Source: Paracentrotus lividus
Lineage: Eukaryota; Echinodermata; Echinoidea; Camarodonta; Echinidae
Assembly: GCA_940671915.1 (NCBI GenBank)
Contig: CALNVZ010002974.1
Span: 36,325,308 to 36,389,307 of the forward strand
Direction of reading: 5' to 3'
Length of the DNA: 64,000 nucleotides
Made by a program: the position numbers and the translations under genes. Below, piece by piece: positions 58,101 to 61,389 of this stretch. Under the pieces are notes generated by a model. The model worked only from the letters and a program-made list of their open reading frames with translations, was not told where the DNA came from and searched no databases. The number at the start of each line of letters is the position of its first letter. Positions within the stretch are counted from its first letter, which is position 1.

Positions 58101-60962
58101 TGACAGACTACCTAACTTAGATGATTGTCAGGGTTCCAACAAGGGACCACAGTATAGTAAGTCACTCAAAATATTAAAGAGAATCTAGTGTAGCGGGAAA
58201 GGCAAACAAGATTATTGTGGGCTTTCAAATTATTTCTATGGTAATTAGGTAGAATATTACGGTAGAAAGGTCTGCTGCAAAGGATTGCTCATCAAATGCC
58301 CTTATAGTTTATTATATGACTAAAAACAGTTGAAATGTTCAGGCTGAACATTTGTGTGTAGTCCCATACATGCATTTTTACGTGTAAGGCATCTTACTCT
58401 CAACAGAATTTGGTTATTTTCTTATCACTATGTTGATTCCAAGACCTCCCAGCACACAATTCTCAGGTGAATTATTTTCAACCTTTCACAATCACTTCGA
58501 AACAGTTTCTGCCACAATCTCATGTCCAAATTAATTTAACTTTAATGTTTAGAATGTGACTGGTTATAATTTAGTTTCTGTGAGTACAGGATGAAATGGG
58601 CAGAAGTATGAAAGTGTTCTATTATGGTTTCACAATGAAATCTCCATGCCATTGTCTAACAAATGGTGATCAAATACTTGATCGATTGTTTGTTTGCCTG
58701 TTGATCACTGAAATTACAAGGAATTTCTTCCTGTCACTCAATTATCCCATTTTTCGATTAGGATATTTCCCAAAATGTCTTCAATTCATCAATTGAGATA
58801 TAGATTTACGTGTTTGTTTGTTTGTTTTTTTTTTTTCATAGTATGTGAGATGACCTCTTAATGTATGACTAATGAATAGGCCTAAACCGTATATTCTTGG
58901 CTACACTATATGCACAGGAAGACAATATGTGATACACTAATTTGGGTTAAAATCTTGCTTATTAACACCTCATTCTGCATTCCAAACAGGTCTTATCCAG
59001 AGACTTCGCAGCAGGGAGAGGGAGAGAGAACGTCAACGCCGCTCTGAGCTACGAACAGGCAGCGGACGAATGACGCAGAGTTTGGATCGTGATAGGAACA
59101 CACTGTCTTATGACGCAAGGCCTTTCTATCCTCGTGATAGCGCTAATTCTGATGACCGCAGTGCAGACTATGAGCCACTCCCTCCTTCCAAGCAAGCTCT
59201 AGGTGAAAGACTCTTCCCAAGGGTCTATGCTCTACAACCAGTAAGTGTCCTAAAGAGATACTGTATTAAAGAATGTTCACATTGATATAAAATACAGGGA
59301 GAATAAATATATGCAGCATGACTATGCTGATACACAACAATTTGTTTGTATGTTATGCTCATTTAAAAATTCCTATTAAACTTTGTAGTGTACTTTATAA
59401 CATAGTATAAGTAGGCCCTGTGACAGCATCAACAGAATCAAAAACAACTTTTAACATGGGAATAGAAAAAAGATCCATATGTATTTTCTTTTTCAGCGGG
59501 CCAAATTTTAATCTTACAATGACAGGTGCATGTAATTAATGTCTGAAGAATGTCATCAGAAATGATAGCACATACATGTAATTATTAATAATGGTTCCAT
59601 CTGTGTTATTTATTTCAGTCACTAGCTAGTATGATCACTGGTATGTTATTGGAGCTACCACCAGCCAGACTTCTACTGCTTCTTGCCAGTGAAGAGTCCC
59701 TGAGAGAACGGGTAGAAGAGGCTGTCGATATCATCCTCTCTCGCGGAAGGTAAGATCCTTCCACATTTCTGTTGATTCTCCTTCTTGCAGACGTTTTGCA
59801 GTATAGGATTTTATTCAGGCACTTTATCTCACTTAATCAAATTCAAATGTGTGAAGCTCACATGTAGAATCTCTACTGAGCAACAGTGACATTTGGCAAA
59901 ATAAATACTGTATACTCTGAATATTTTGCAGTGGTTTTACTTTCGTGAATTTCGCGAATTTCTGAACGCGAGAATTTTGACTTCTTTAATATATTTCTGT
60001 TCAAAGTGATAGTAAATACAATAAATTTACGAAAATATACTCTTGTGAATTTCCCATTTTGAAGCAAAATCCTGATTATATATATGGACGTGAAATATAT
60101 GGTATACAGTATGGATTTTCCTCTCCCCACCAAGGTGTGTATGGTTACCTGGTAGAATATGAATGTCATTGTGATTAGCTAACCTTGTACATGTTATTAA
60201 AATTGGTGATTGGGAGGAAGGCTCCCCAGGATGTGCTGCAGCTTAATTGAGTCTAATGGCTTGGATAATGATAATTATTATCTAGGGGGTTTAGCTGTGC
60301 AATATTATGCCATATTGCATGGTCTATAAATGTAAGCATTGCTTTTCACAGTTTATTCCCTTCTAAATAATGATCATAGATAATAATAATTATATTGATG
60401 GCTCTACTTCATAGGATACCAGAATATTCCACTTGTTAGGGCCAATATTGCACTCATCTTCGTTTCAAGCAATATTGGCCCTAACTCATAGAATATTTCT
60501 GGTATTCTATTCTGAGCCATCTAAAATAAGATAAATATTGAATGTCCTTGAGTAATGTACAAGGAATATTGCATGTCAAGCTGAGAGCATATCGGACATG
60601 TCCCCATTAAAAAAATAATAATCTGATTTGATGAGGCTTCCACCTTTTTCATCCAATGTCATGCATCCAGCACTGATTCTTTATCTCACTGATTCTTTTT
60701 CTTTTCTTCTCCACAGCCGTGATGACCCTACAGACAGCAGCCGTCTAGACCTGGATATCTTTGGTCTAGGCGAGAGAGAGAAGAGTAAGAATGAAGGCTC
60801 CACCTCATCCTCCTCTGCCATGGCCATAGAGACAGAAGACTGTGATGATGCTGATAGAGATGGAGAGGCATTGTTCTTTCAACCAGGAAAGAGAGGATTC
60901 TATTCTCCTAGACCGGGCAAGAATTCTGGAGAGAGACTCAATGTCTTCAGGAATGTTGGCAG
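16047..60962 (+). CDS. UBR5: UBR5 (EDD/hyd) HECT-type E3 ubiquitin ligase, spliced gene, 3' end outside window
   Basis: Spliced gene with about 45 coding exons in this window. By family knowledge UBR5 is a mainly nuclear N-degron and quality-control E3 ligase: its UBR box recognises destabilising N-termini, its UBA domain binds ubiquitin, its MLLE domain binds PAM2 peptides and its HECT domain transfers ubiquitin. The sequence shows the N-terminus beginning [13 protein letters not shown], a UBA domain around residues 190-232, an RLD/propeller-like region to about residue 900, a Cys/His-rich UBR box (exons 25-26), acidic and Ser-rich linkers, an MLLE domain (exons 43-44) and the start of HECT (FYSPRPGKN, exon 45). 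Plus-strand exons alone encode about 2,715 residues; the HECT remainder and catalytic Cys are missing because the window ends. Every plus-strand junction has GT-AG and matching phase except within exon 33. Exons 21-23 lie on the opposite strand. The start was chosen from UBR5 similarity and A at -3. Confidence 0.96.
16470..17300. repeat. Pair of ~175-bp direct repeats bracketing an inverted repeat (UBR5 intron 1)
   Basis: Copies at about 16470-16640 and 17122-17295 share actcccagataaaaa, cacaaatcatacattaaaaa, ttcaatgtttcatttag and gttgaaaatttcaatga. Between them, agtgcccaagtctgcgc (16650) and the inverted gcgcagacttgggcac (17102) bound a ~450-bp core. It could be an inserted element that captured or duplicated its flank. 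Confidence 0.7.
18052..18709. mobile_element. Element with TIR taataagggagtttacag in UBR5 intron 1
   Basis: The left end taataagggagtttacag (18052) matches the right end ctgtaaactcccttata (18688) in reverse. The interior shows a second weak correspondence (ggggtcagg against tgacccctgaccc). No transposase frame. Confidence 0.55.
19978..20022 (+). CDS. UBR5: UBR5 exon 2
   Basis: A 45-bp exon between ttgacag and gtgagt. It reads [16 protein letters not shown] across its junctions, matching the UBR5 N-terminal helix that follows exon 1. Phases agree on both sides. Confidence 0.9.
20512..20593 (+). CDS. UBR5: UBR5 exon 3
   Basis: An 82-bp exon flanked by tgcag and gtaagc. It encodes [18 protein letters not shown] followed by PNHAAFLLE. 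The PNHAAFLLE stretch is nearly invariant in UBR5 and begins the first propeller-like blade. It ends in phase 0. Confidence 0.94.
21693..21778 (+). CDS. UBR5: UBR5 exon 4
   Basis: An 86-bp exon between ttatag and gtaagg. It encodes [15 protein letters not shown], continuing the conserved DGRVCRIGF-type strand of UBR5, then a variable Ser/Gly/Pro tail. It ends in phase 2. Confidence 0.94.
22044..22181 (+). CDS. UBR5: UBR5 exon 5 (Ser-rich, NAGNAG acceptor)
   Basis: A 138-bp exon encoding a Ser-rich linker including [13 protein letters not shown] and a run of serines. The acceptor is a tandem tagtag, so splicing could start at 22044 or 22047 without changing frame; the choice adds or removes one serine. 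The donor is GG|gtaaga. The segment is variable between animals, so the call rests on frame continuity and splice signals. Confidence 0.88.
22552..22792 (+). CDS. UBR5: UBR5 exon 6 (first part of UBA domain)
   Basis: A 241-bp exon between ttgtag and gtaagt. The first half is an Arg/Ser/Gly-rich linker. The last 28 codons ([20 protein letters not shown] and following) form helices 1-2 of the UBA ubiquitin-binding domain, almost identical to vertebrate UBR5. It ends in phase 0 after LQRT. Confidence 0.96.
22979..23213 (+). CDS. UBR5: UBR5 exon 7 (end of UBA domain)
   Basis: Starts [19 protein letters not shown], the last UBA helix plus the acidic stretch found in UBR5, then [16 protein letters not shown], a conserved motif. 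The tail is Ser/Arg-rich. Acceptor tttcag, donor GAG|gtacat; leaves phase 1. Confidence 0.96.
23316..23486. mobile_element. Hairpin MITE in UBR5 intron 7
   Basis: A near-perfect 170-bp palindrome: the left arm carries gttgaagttcatgcaaagct and attgtgcggtccttttgtct; the right arm carries their complement around a short spacer (ggttgactgacaca). Outer ends are ggcctgtattctgaacc and ggttcagaatatgggcc. Confidence 0.85.
23826..24037 (+). CDS. UBR5: UBR5 exon 8
   Basis: A 212-bp exon. It opens with an Arg/Asp-rich run ([20 protein letters not shown]) matching the UBR5 RERR-W region, followed by a variable Gly/Ser/Ala linker, and ends in [10 protein letters not shown], the start of a propeller blade. 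Acceptor catag, donor AAG|gtatgt. Confidence 0.94.
24085..24240 (+). repeat. ttggtctaat word repeat in intron 8
   Basis: Irregular recurrence of ttggtctaa/ttggtctga words. The same kind of block is at 35640-35850 on the opposite strand (inside the inverted segment). Confidence 0.6.
24545..24667 (+). CDS. UBR5: UBR5 exon 9 (propeller blade)
   Basis: A 123-bp phase-0 exon encoding [20 protein letters not shown] then [13 protein letters not shown]. The YQWKWS-EPY pattern is diagnostic for the UBR5 RLD-like propeller. Acceptor ctttag, donor gtaaga. Confidence 0.96.
24722..24853. mobile_element. Small MITE with gggccctttctcgaaa ends
   Basis: Left gggccctttctcgaaa and right tttcgagaaacaggggcc are inverted copies about 130 bp apart in intron 9. 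A poly-C run lies directly outside the left end. No ORF. Confidence 0.55.
25701..25811 (+). CDS. UBR5: UBR5 exon 10 (propeller blade)
   Basis: A 111-bp exon between ttgcag and gtaagt. It encodes [20 protein letters not shown] and a following blade strand ending TESGK, aligned with the HHPRATFLGLTNEKI region of vertebrate UBR5. Phase 0 at both ends. Confidence 0.95.
26207..26331. mobile_element. Hairpin MITE, same family as 23316-23486
   Basis: Arms tggcccatatctgctgtgaa... and ...ttcatagcagaatatgggcca pair over about 50 bp each; the loop contains tcgcacaa...gcacaatagct, also seen in the copy at 23.3 kb. Located in intron 10. Confidence 0.8.
26523..26680 (+). CDS. UBR5: UBR5 exon 11 (propeller blade)
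   Basis: A 158-bp exon reading [20 protein letters not shown], then [20 protein letters not shown]. It matches the UBR5 DETLS...LEH and CALYTC motifs. Acceptor aaacag, donor TG|gtaagt; leaves phase 2. Confidence 0.95.
27333..27444 (+). CDS. UBR5: UBR5 exon 12
   Basis: A 112-bp exon encoding [20 protein letters not shown], then a basic stretch and SAGTQ. It matches the UBR5 WWGVVPFSQRKKMLEKAR region, including the predicted nuclear-localisation-type basic run. Phase 0 at the end. Confidence 0.94.
27501..27800. mobile_element. 300-bp MITE rich in gagacgtctc palindromes (intron 12)
   Basis: Terminal tggtggtatctca and tgagataccgcca form inverted ends. The interior repeats ctactttgagac and the palindrome gagacgtctc at least three times. 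No coding potential. Confidence 0.75.
28507..28882 (+). CDS. UBR5: UBR5 exon 13
   Basis: A 376-bp exon. The start ([20 protein letters not shown]) is a propeller blade. A long variable Thr/Lys/Glu/Asp-rich loop follows, then the conserved [15 protein letters not shown] motif. The donor is CAT A|gtaggt, chosen because it gives phase 1, which exon 14 needs. A 95-bp hairpin repeat begins only about 50 bp after the donor. Confidence 0.95.
28932..29030. mobile_element. Short hairpin MITE next to exon 13
   Basis: Arms gggattgaagcgaagtgaag and agttgtctcacgatgtc pair with gacatcgtgagacaatt and cttcgcttcattgattcc around an 8-bp loop. It starts about 50 bp downstream of the exon 13 donor. Confidence 0.85.
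29371..29501 (+). CDS. UBR5: UBR5 exon 14 (SBB/propeller)
   Basis: A 131-bp exon. A basic linker ([17 protein letters not shown]) leads into [20 protein letters not shown], the UBR5 small beta-barrel region. Acceptor tttcag, donor AAG|gtaagt, phase 0 at the end. Confidence 0.95.
29941..30057 (+). CDS. UBR5: UBR5 exon 15
   Basis: A 117-bp phase-0 exon encoding [14 protein letters not shown], a short linker and [13 protein letters not shown], nearly identical to the human VDGAYVAVKFPG...[14 protein letters not shown] segment. Acceptor ttttag, donor gtattt. Confidence 0.96.
30324..30634. mobile_element. MITE with agtcatggaaa repeats (intron 15)
   Basis: Inverted ends caaggttcatac and gtatgaaccctg, with multiple aaagtcatgga words inside in both halves. 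The overall pattern is familiar from dispersed non-autonomous elements in many animals; the superfamily is not assigned. Confidence 0.65.
30690..30880 (+). repeat. Dispersed repeat (gtgcggtgataaaacc family), copy 1
   Basis: Shares gtgcggtgataaaacc, tcaggagag, ggccaacgcact and ttggggtaagagtgctggga with the copy at 41205-41400. A more distant relative may be at 46430-46640 (inverted ends ctgataaaaaa/ttttatcag). Confidence 0.65.
31072..31183 (+). CDS. UBR5: UBR5 exon 16
   Basis: A 112-bp exon encoding [20 protein letters not shown] and ending [20 protein letters not shown] is invariant in UBR5. Acceptor ttttag, donor GAG|gtacag; leaves phase 1. Confidence 0.96.
31293..31430 (-). mobile_element. 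Likely 3' end of a minus-strand non-LTR retrotransposon (intron 16)
   Basis: A (atttc)n tract read on the minus strand is a (gaaat)n tail preceded by tacttagctttggacgtaat. It resembles the tailed end of the LINE at 13.6 kb. Only the extreme 3' end is present. Confidence 0.45.
32194..32348 (+). CDS. UBR5: UBR5 exon 17
   Basis: A 155-bp exon encoding [20 protein letters not shown] and NPGK at the end. It corresponds to the GVHAVLKTGNWVRYCIFDL blade of vertebrate UBR5; the second half is divergent. Acceptor tttcag, donor AAG|gtaaag. Confidence 0.92.
32711..32908 (+). CDS. UBR5: UBR5 exon 18
   Basis: A 198-bp phase-0 exon with [34 protein letters not shown] and [10 protein letters not shown], all aligned with vertebrate UBR5 propeller motifs (RDGNGTIYPMAK, RDPDWLDLPPISSLGMGVH, KAAVIIMAVE). 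Acceptor ttcag, donor gtatgt. Confidence 0.96.
33394..33475 (+). CDS. UBR5: UBR5 exon 19
   Basis: An 82-bp exon encoding [20 protein letters not shown], matching the UBR5 KQTLMQHILRCDYEA helix that begins the alpha-helical part. Acceptor acacag, donor CCA A|gtaagt, phase 1. Confidence 0.95.
34053..34181 (+). CDS. UBR5: UBR5 exon 20 (last plus-strand exon before inverted block)
   Basis: A 129-bp exon reading [20 protein letters not shown], matching the UBR5 ISHRCDGNRNILHACVSVC motif, then a variable tail (SNQTNNSTT). The donor is ACT G|gtatga, phase 1. The next phase-compatible exon is on the minus strand at 35958-35866, and a decayed copy of this exon lies directly downstream at 34256-34376. 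Confidence 0.95.
34256..34376 (+). pseudogene. Decayed duplicate of UBR5 exon 20
   Basis: This intronic stretch aligns over about 110 bp with exon 20: shared words include gttgaggagag, gagggagga, cttcatgctt, ctttgtaga and caacaactcca. In the exon-20 frame it has a TGA where the real exon has GGA (VEERCN-stop), so it cannot serve as an alternative coding exon. Divergence of roughly a quarter is too high for an allele, which suggests an old tandem duplication. Confidence 0.7.
34448..34674 (-). CDS. UBR5: UBR5 exon 23, on the minus strand (inverted block)
   Basis: Minus-strand reading gives [20 protein letters not shown] and [15 protein letters not shown], clearly UBR5 (human RKANAHFILKLLCD...LRELLSAK). 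The donor A|gtaaga at 34448/34447 leaves phase 2, and plus-strand exon 24 resumes with the matching base to give [12 protein letters not shown]. The 5' boundary is unsure: acceptor ctacag (exon from 34674) opens a different frame ([13 protein letters not shown]) that ends in TAG, whereas the conserved frame is open only from about 34652. Confidence 0.8.
35117..35290. mobile_element. MITE-like repeat inside inverted segment
   Basis: The left end ggggtgtttcatcaggtctt and the inverted right end agggtggtgtttacatcaag match imperfectly; inner words acttt...gacttt also correspond. A fragment of the same kind may be near 42905. Confidence 0.45.
35431..35498 (-). CDS. UBR5: UBR5 exon 22 candidate, on the minus strand (inverted block)
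   Basis: On the minus strand, a pyrimidine-rich acceptor (cataatatgag) is followed by [20 protein letters not shown] and a donor CCGT|gtaagt. [10 protein letters not shown] resembles the LREMMRRSLR motif of UBR5. It needs an incoming phase of 2, while exon 21 leaves phase 1, so a small exon is missing between them or one boundary is wrong. Confidence 0.5.
35640..35850 (-). repeat. ttggtctaat word repeat, minus orientation
   Basis: Minus-strand words ttggtctaac, ttggtctac, ttggtctga and ttggtctaaa recur irregularly, as on the plus strand at 24085-24240. Confidence 0.6.
35866..35958 (-). CDS. UBR5: UBR5 exon 21, on the minus strand (inverted block)
   Basis: Reading the minus strand from 35958 (acceptor gaggcag) to 35866 (donor C|gtaagt) gives [20 protein letters not shown] and [11 protein letters not shown]. 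This resembles the UBR5 AVEAIANAISVV helix that follows exon 20. The exon takes in phase 1, exactly what exon 20 provides. The polypyrimidine tract is weak; an alternative acceptor at 35979 gives an in-frame stop. The strand disagrees with the rest of the gene. Confidence 0.65.
36190..36451. other. Assembly gap (run of N)
   Basis: A run of 262 undetermined bases. The left flank is a tctctct microsatellite following acacacaccccc, a typical place for a contig to end. It lies at the right-hand side of the inverted UBR5 exon block and is the likely site of misorientation. Open frames spanning it are artefacts. Confidence 0.99.
36884..37199 (+). CDS. UBR5: UBR5 exon 24
   Basis: A 316-bp exon beginning [20 protein letters not shown] (ankyrin-like helix pair in UBR5), then a Ser/Gly linker, then [20 protein letters not shown], which leads into the UBR box. 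Acceptor tttacag, donor CAG|gtaggt. It takes over the phase left by minus-strand exon 23. Confidence 0.96.
37652..37743 (+). CDS. UBR5: UBR5 exon 25 (UBR box, first half)
   Basis: A 92-bp exon encoding [20 protein letters not shown] and [10 protein letters not shown]. The spacing of Cys and His residues is that of the zinc-binding UBR box that recognises N-degrons. Acceptor cctcag, donor AA|gtgagt, phase 2. Confidence 0.97.
38286..38432 (+). CDS. UBR5: UBR5 exon 26 (UBR box, second half)
   Basis: A 147-bp exon encoding [20 protein letters not shown], the remaining zinc ligands of the UBR box, then [20 protein letters not shown]. Almost identical to the vertebrate protein. Acceptor ctacag, donor AG|gtaaga. 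Confidence 0.97.
38649..38755 (+). CDS. UBR5: UBR5 exon 27
   Basis: A 107-bp exon encoding [20 protein letters not shown], matching human [18 protein letters not shown], then a basic tail ([13 protein letters not shown]). Acceptor tcatag, donor CAG|gtagga, phase 1. Confidence 0.96.
39208..39413. mobile_element. MITE with acatactgtataag ends (intron 27), copy 1
   Basis: Ends acatactgtataag and cttatacagtatgt are exact inverted repeats. The interior includes tgcgaatttcgcga and gtgaatttcc words in opposite orientations. A relative is at 59905-60112. Confidence 0.8.
39447..39906. mobile_element. Element with tgcctccgcca ends and ~150-bp tandem units (intron 27)
   Basis: The left end is atgcctccgccaccgaaggt with a ggtggtg hairpin; the right end tggcggaggcat is its inverted partner. 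The body holds about two units with caagatatctcaagaacc, atgaacttcaaactga, ggaagacgatctga and aggtcaagggtcac. The same head and units recur at 61390-63600. Confidence 0.7.
40000..40123 (+). CDS. UBR5: UBR5 exon 28
   Basis: A 124-bp exon encoding [20 protein letters not shown] and [13 protein letters not shown], matching human [33 protein letters not shown]. Acceptor ttgcag, donor AA|gtgagt. The preceding intron holds two repeats, at 39.2-39.4 and 39.4-39.9 kb. Confidence 0.96.
40628..40751 (+). CDS. UBR5: UBR5 exon 29
   Basis: A 124-bp exon encoding [20 protein letters not shown] and [15 protein letters not shown], matching human GHLLPEEQVYLNQQSGTIRLDCFTHCLIVKCTA. Acceptor ccgcag, donor TCT|gtaagt, phase 0. 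Confidence 0.96.
41205..41400 (+). repeat. Dispersed repeat (gtgcggtgataaaacc family), copy 2
   Basis: Second copy of the 30690-30880 repeat, with aaacatggcggccaacacac and tatttggggtaagagag. Located in intron 29. Confidence 0.65.
41511..41668 (+). CDS. UBR5: UBR5 exon 30
   Basis: A 158-bp exon encoding [20 protein letters not shown] and [20 protein letters not shown]. [16 protein letters not shown] is conserved in UBR5. Acceptor ttgcag, donor CT|gtaagt, phase 2. Confidence 0.96.
41765..41940 (+). repeat. Solo ~150-bp unit of the tgcctccgcc family (intron 30)
   Basis: Contains tattgcggtatctcaaaaac, aggaagacaatctgcttaga and aggatcacagaggt, matching one unit of the arrays at 39.5-39.8 kb and 61.4-62.4 kb. 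Confidence 0.6.
41961..42126 (+). CDS. UBR5: UBR5 exon 31
   Basis: A 166-bp exon encoding [20 protein letters not shown] and [17 protein letters not shown], matching human [38 protein letters not shown]. Acceptor tttag, donor CAG|gttagt, phase 0. Confidence 0.96.
42447..42552 (+). pseudogene. Decayed partial duplicate of UBR5 exon 32
   Basis: This intronic stretch aligns with the 3' splice site and first ~120 bp of exon 32: ggtatttctgg for gtatttcaggg, aaagtgag for gaagtgag, ccaatgag, ccaccactccgcctc and aaggacacaccca. The acceptor AG has become TG and about 30 internal bases are missing, so it is unlikely to be spliced. It mirrors the exon-20 duplicate at 34.3 kb. Confidence 0.7.
42603..42782 (+). 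CDS. UBR5: UBR5 exon 32
   Basis: A 180-bp phase-0 exon starting [15 protein letters not shown], matching human GSEELFSVEPLPPR, followed by a His/Ser-rich linker and an acidic tail ([14 protein letters not shown]). Acceptor tttcag, donor gtgagc. Confidence 0.94.
43346..44115. mobile_element. piggyBac-like non-autonomous element, 770 bp, in intron 32
   Basis: Flanked on both sides by TTAA (43342-43345 and 44116-44119). Ends ccctaataagactgggg and cccagtcttttgaggg form inverted repeats; subterminal poly-G, ccatgatggcc and poly-C stretches mirror each other. TTAA duplication and CCCT ends are typical of piggyBac. No transposase frame. Confidence 0.75.
44318..44436 (+). CDS. UBR5: UBR5 exon 33 (internal frame inconsistency)
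   Basis: Begins in phase 0 with [20 protein letters not shown], an acidic UBR5-type linker. That frame runs into TGA after TTKPR. The +1 frame reads [14 protein letters not shown] to the donor G|gtaatt and leaves phase 1, exactly what exon 34 needs. The exon is 119 bp where 118 would fit, so there is one surplus base, plausibly in the ggg or agaggg run near 44392-44402. An assembly indel or allele is likelier than true loss, since downstream exons stay intact. Confidence 0.8.
44936..45085 (+). CDS. UBR5: UBR5 exon 34
   Basis: A 150-bp exon encoding [20 protein letters not shown] and [12 protein letters not shown], matching human [30 protein letters not shown]. Acceptor atgcag, donor G|gtaggt, phase 1. 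Confidence 0.95.
45803..46040 (+). CDS. UBR5: UBR5 exon 35 (acidic)
   Basis: A 238-bp exon encoding a Gly/Ser stretch, then [20 protein letters not shown] and [20 protein letters not shown], matching the human FFSEDDSQSNDSSDSD...LDEPLERTTNSS region. Acceptor atgtag, donor AG|gtcaga, phase 2. Confidence 0.92.
46758..46891 (+). CDS. UBR5: UBR5 exon 36
   Basis: A 134-bp exon encoding [20 protein letters not shown] and a Ser/Gly tail. [10 protein letters not shown] aligns with human SMQWAVRNTQ. Acceptor gaatag, donor G|gtaagt, phase 1. Confidence 0.93.
47299..47552 (+). CDS. UBR5: UBR5 exon 37
   Basis: A 254-bp exon encoding [20 protein letters not shown], a Thr/Ser/Pro linker, and [32 protein letters not shown] and LARAxxIVxRQxSDLM are conserved. 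Two in-frame acceptors exist (tcatag before 47299 and ctacag before 47308), so an optional VPT tripeptide is possible. Donor CAG|gtaggg, phase 0. Confidence 0.95.
49243..49990 (+). CDS. UBR5: UBR5 exon 38 (large central exon)
   Basis: A 748-bp exon with [80 protein letters not shown] and [20 protein letters not shown], each matching vertebrate UBR5 in order ([58 protein letters not shown]). Acceptor gatcag, donor CTAG|gtaagt, phase 1. Confidence 0.97.
50318..50554 (+). CDS. UBR5: UBR5 exon 39
   Basis: A 237-bp exon beginning [20 protein letters not shown], aligned with the human MEVTVDRNCLEVLPTKM segment, then a long Glu/Pro/Ala-rich acidic tail. Acceptor tcatag, donor G|gtaagg, phase 1. The following 5.2-kb intron is almost filled by one DNA transposon. 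Confidence 0.92.
50697..55601. mobile_element. 4.9-kb PIF/Harbinger-like DNA transposon filling UBR5 intron 39
   Basis: Perfect inverted ends of about 40 bp starting tgcagctgtcatttgtaaga, followed by ctcacgtcttgacccccggg, are flanked by TTA on both sides (50694-50696 and 55602-55604). Subterminal DNA repeats gtcactttacc and gtgcgtcac words. The interior has (atc)n-rich DNA, poly-(tc) at 53285-53322, and an internal ~104-bp duplication (51063-51110 and 51167-51215). No transposase-sized frame, so it is non-autonomous or heavily decayed. The superfamily is inferred from the TTA duplication. Confidence 0.8.
55770..56622 (+). CDS. UBR5: UBR5 exon 40 (long low-complexity linker)
   Basis: An 853-bp open exon (283 full codons) between aaacag and AG|gtacat, phase-compatible with exons 39 and 41. 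The protein is Ser/Gly/Pro/Ala/Thr-rich, for example [20 protein letters not shown], with one more ordered patch ([17 protein letters not shown]) and a charged end ([20 protein letters not shown]). Vertebrate UBR5 has only a short variable segment here, so this looks like a lineage-specific disordered expansion. No domain is recognised. Confidence 0.88.
57261..57471 (+). CDS. UBR5: UBR5 exon 41
   Basis: A 211-bp exon encoding [40 protein letters not shown] and [14 protein letters not shown], nearly identical to vertebrate UBR5. Acceptor ctccag, donor GAG|gtacac, phase 0. Confidence 0.97.
57901..58156 (+). CDS. UBR5: UBR5 exon 42
   Basis: A 256-bp exon encoding [20 protein letters not shown], then [20 protein letters not shown] and [18 protein letters not shown], all conserved in UBR5. 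Acceptor ctacag, donor TATA|gtaagt, phase 1. Confidence 0.97.
58990..59240 (+). CDS. UBR5: UBR5 exon 43 (leads into MLLE domain)
   Basis: A 251-bp exon with [19 protein letters not shown]-type Arg/Glu repeats, [20 protein letters not shown] and [17 protein letters not shown]. The last motif is the first helix of the MLLE/PABC domain. Acceptor aaacag, donor gtaagt, phase 0. Confidence 0.97.
59619..59749 (+). CDS. UBR5: UBR5 exon 44 (MLLE/PABC domain)
   Basis: A 131-bp exon encoding [20 protein letters not shown] and [26 protein letters not shown] is the signature for which MLLE domains are named; in the family it binds PAM2 peptides. Acceptor tttcag, donor AG|gtaaga, phase 2. Confidence 0.98.
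59905..60112. mobile_element. MITE with atactgtata ends (intron 44), copy 2
   Basis: Ends aatactgtatac and gtatacagtat, interior words tcgtgaatttcgcgaatttc and cttgtgaatttcccattt, as in the copy at 39208-39413. Confidence 0.7.
60397..60521. mobile_element. Hairpin MITE (intron 44)
   Basis: A 125-bp palindrome: gatggctctacttcatagga and ttagggccaatattg pair with caatattggccctaa and tattctgagccatc around a ~19-bp loop. Confidence 0.85.
60717..60962 (+). CDS. UBR5: UBR5 exon 45 (start of HECT domain), last exon in window
   Basis: A 246-bp exon encoding a variable Ser/Glu/Asp linker, then [20 protein letters not shown] and RLNVFRNVG, the N-terminal edge of the HECT domain. Acceptor ccacag, donor AG|gtaaat, phase 2. 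The remaining HECT exons, including the catalytic Cys, are not in the window; the following 3 kb is intronic repeat. Confidence 0.97.
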
Positions 60963-61389
60963 GTAAATCTTCTTTTTTTCTTTTGATCTAGAAAAATGAT
61001 TTGATGGTCATTGTTGATATTCTAAAATCATGTGGAAGATAAAGTAAACAATACCACCTACAATGATATAAGTCAGAGCTACTATCATTTGTATTGGAAA
61101 AAACAAATCAAAATAAATAGGTTTCCATAAGGATAGCCTGACCATTGCTTTACCGACTATGCTATGGCAAACCCAATGCTTGTATGGACAGAAGCTTTAA
61201 AACCTGACATAAACCCGTAGGATAGAAATGAACTTGGCGGTATATGTGAGGGATCTCAGCGAAGCGATTCAGCTTTTTCATATAATTCTGAACAACGAGG
61301 GAAACCTACTAGAAATATATAATGTGAAAAAAATGAGCAAAGAGGTCTTGGGTTCAAATCCTGATAAAACCCCACTTTTATTTGCTCTT

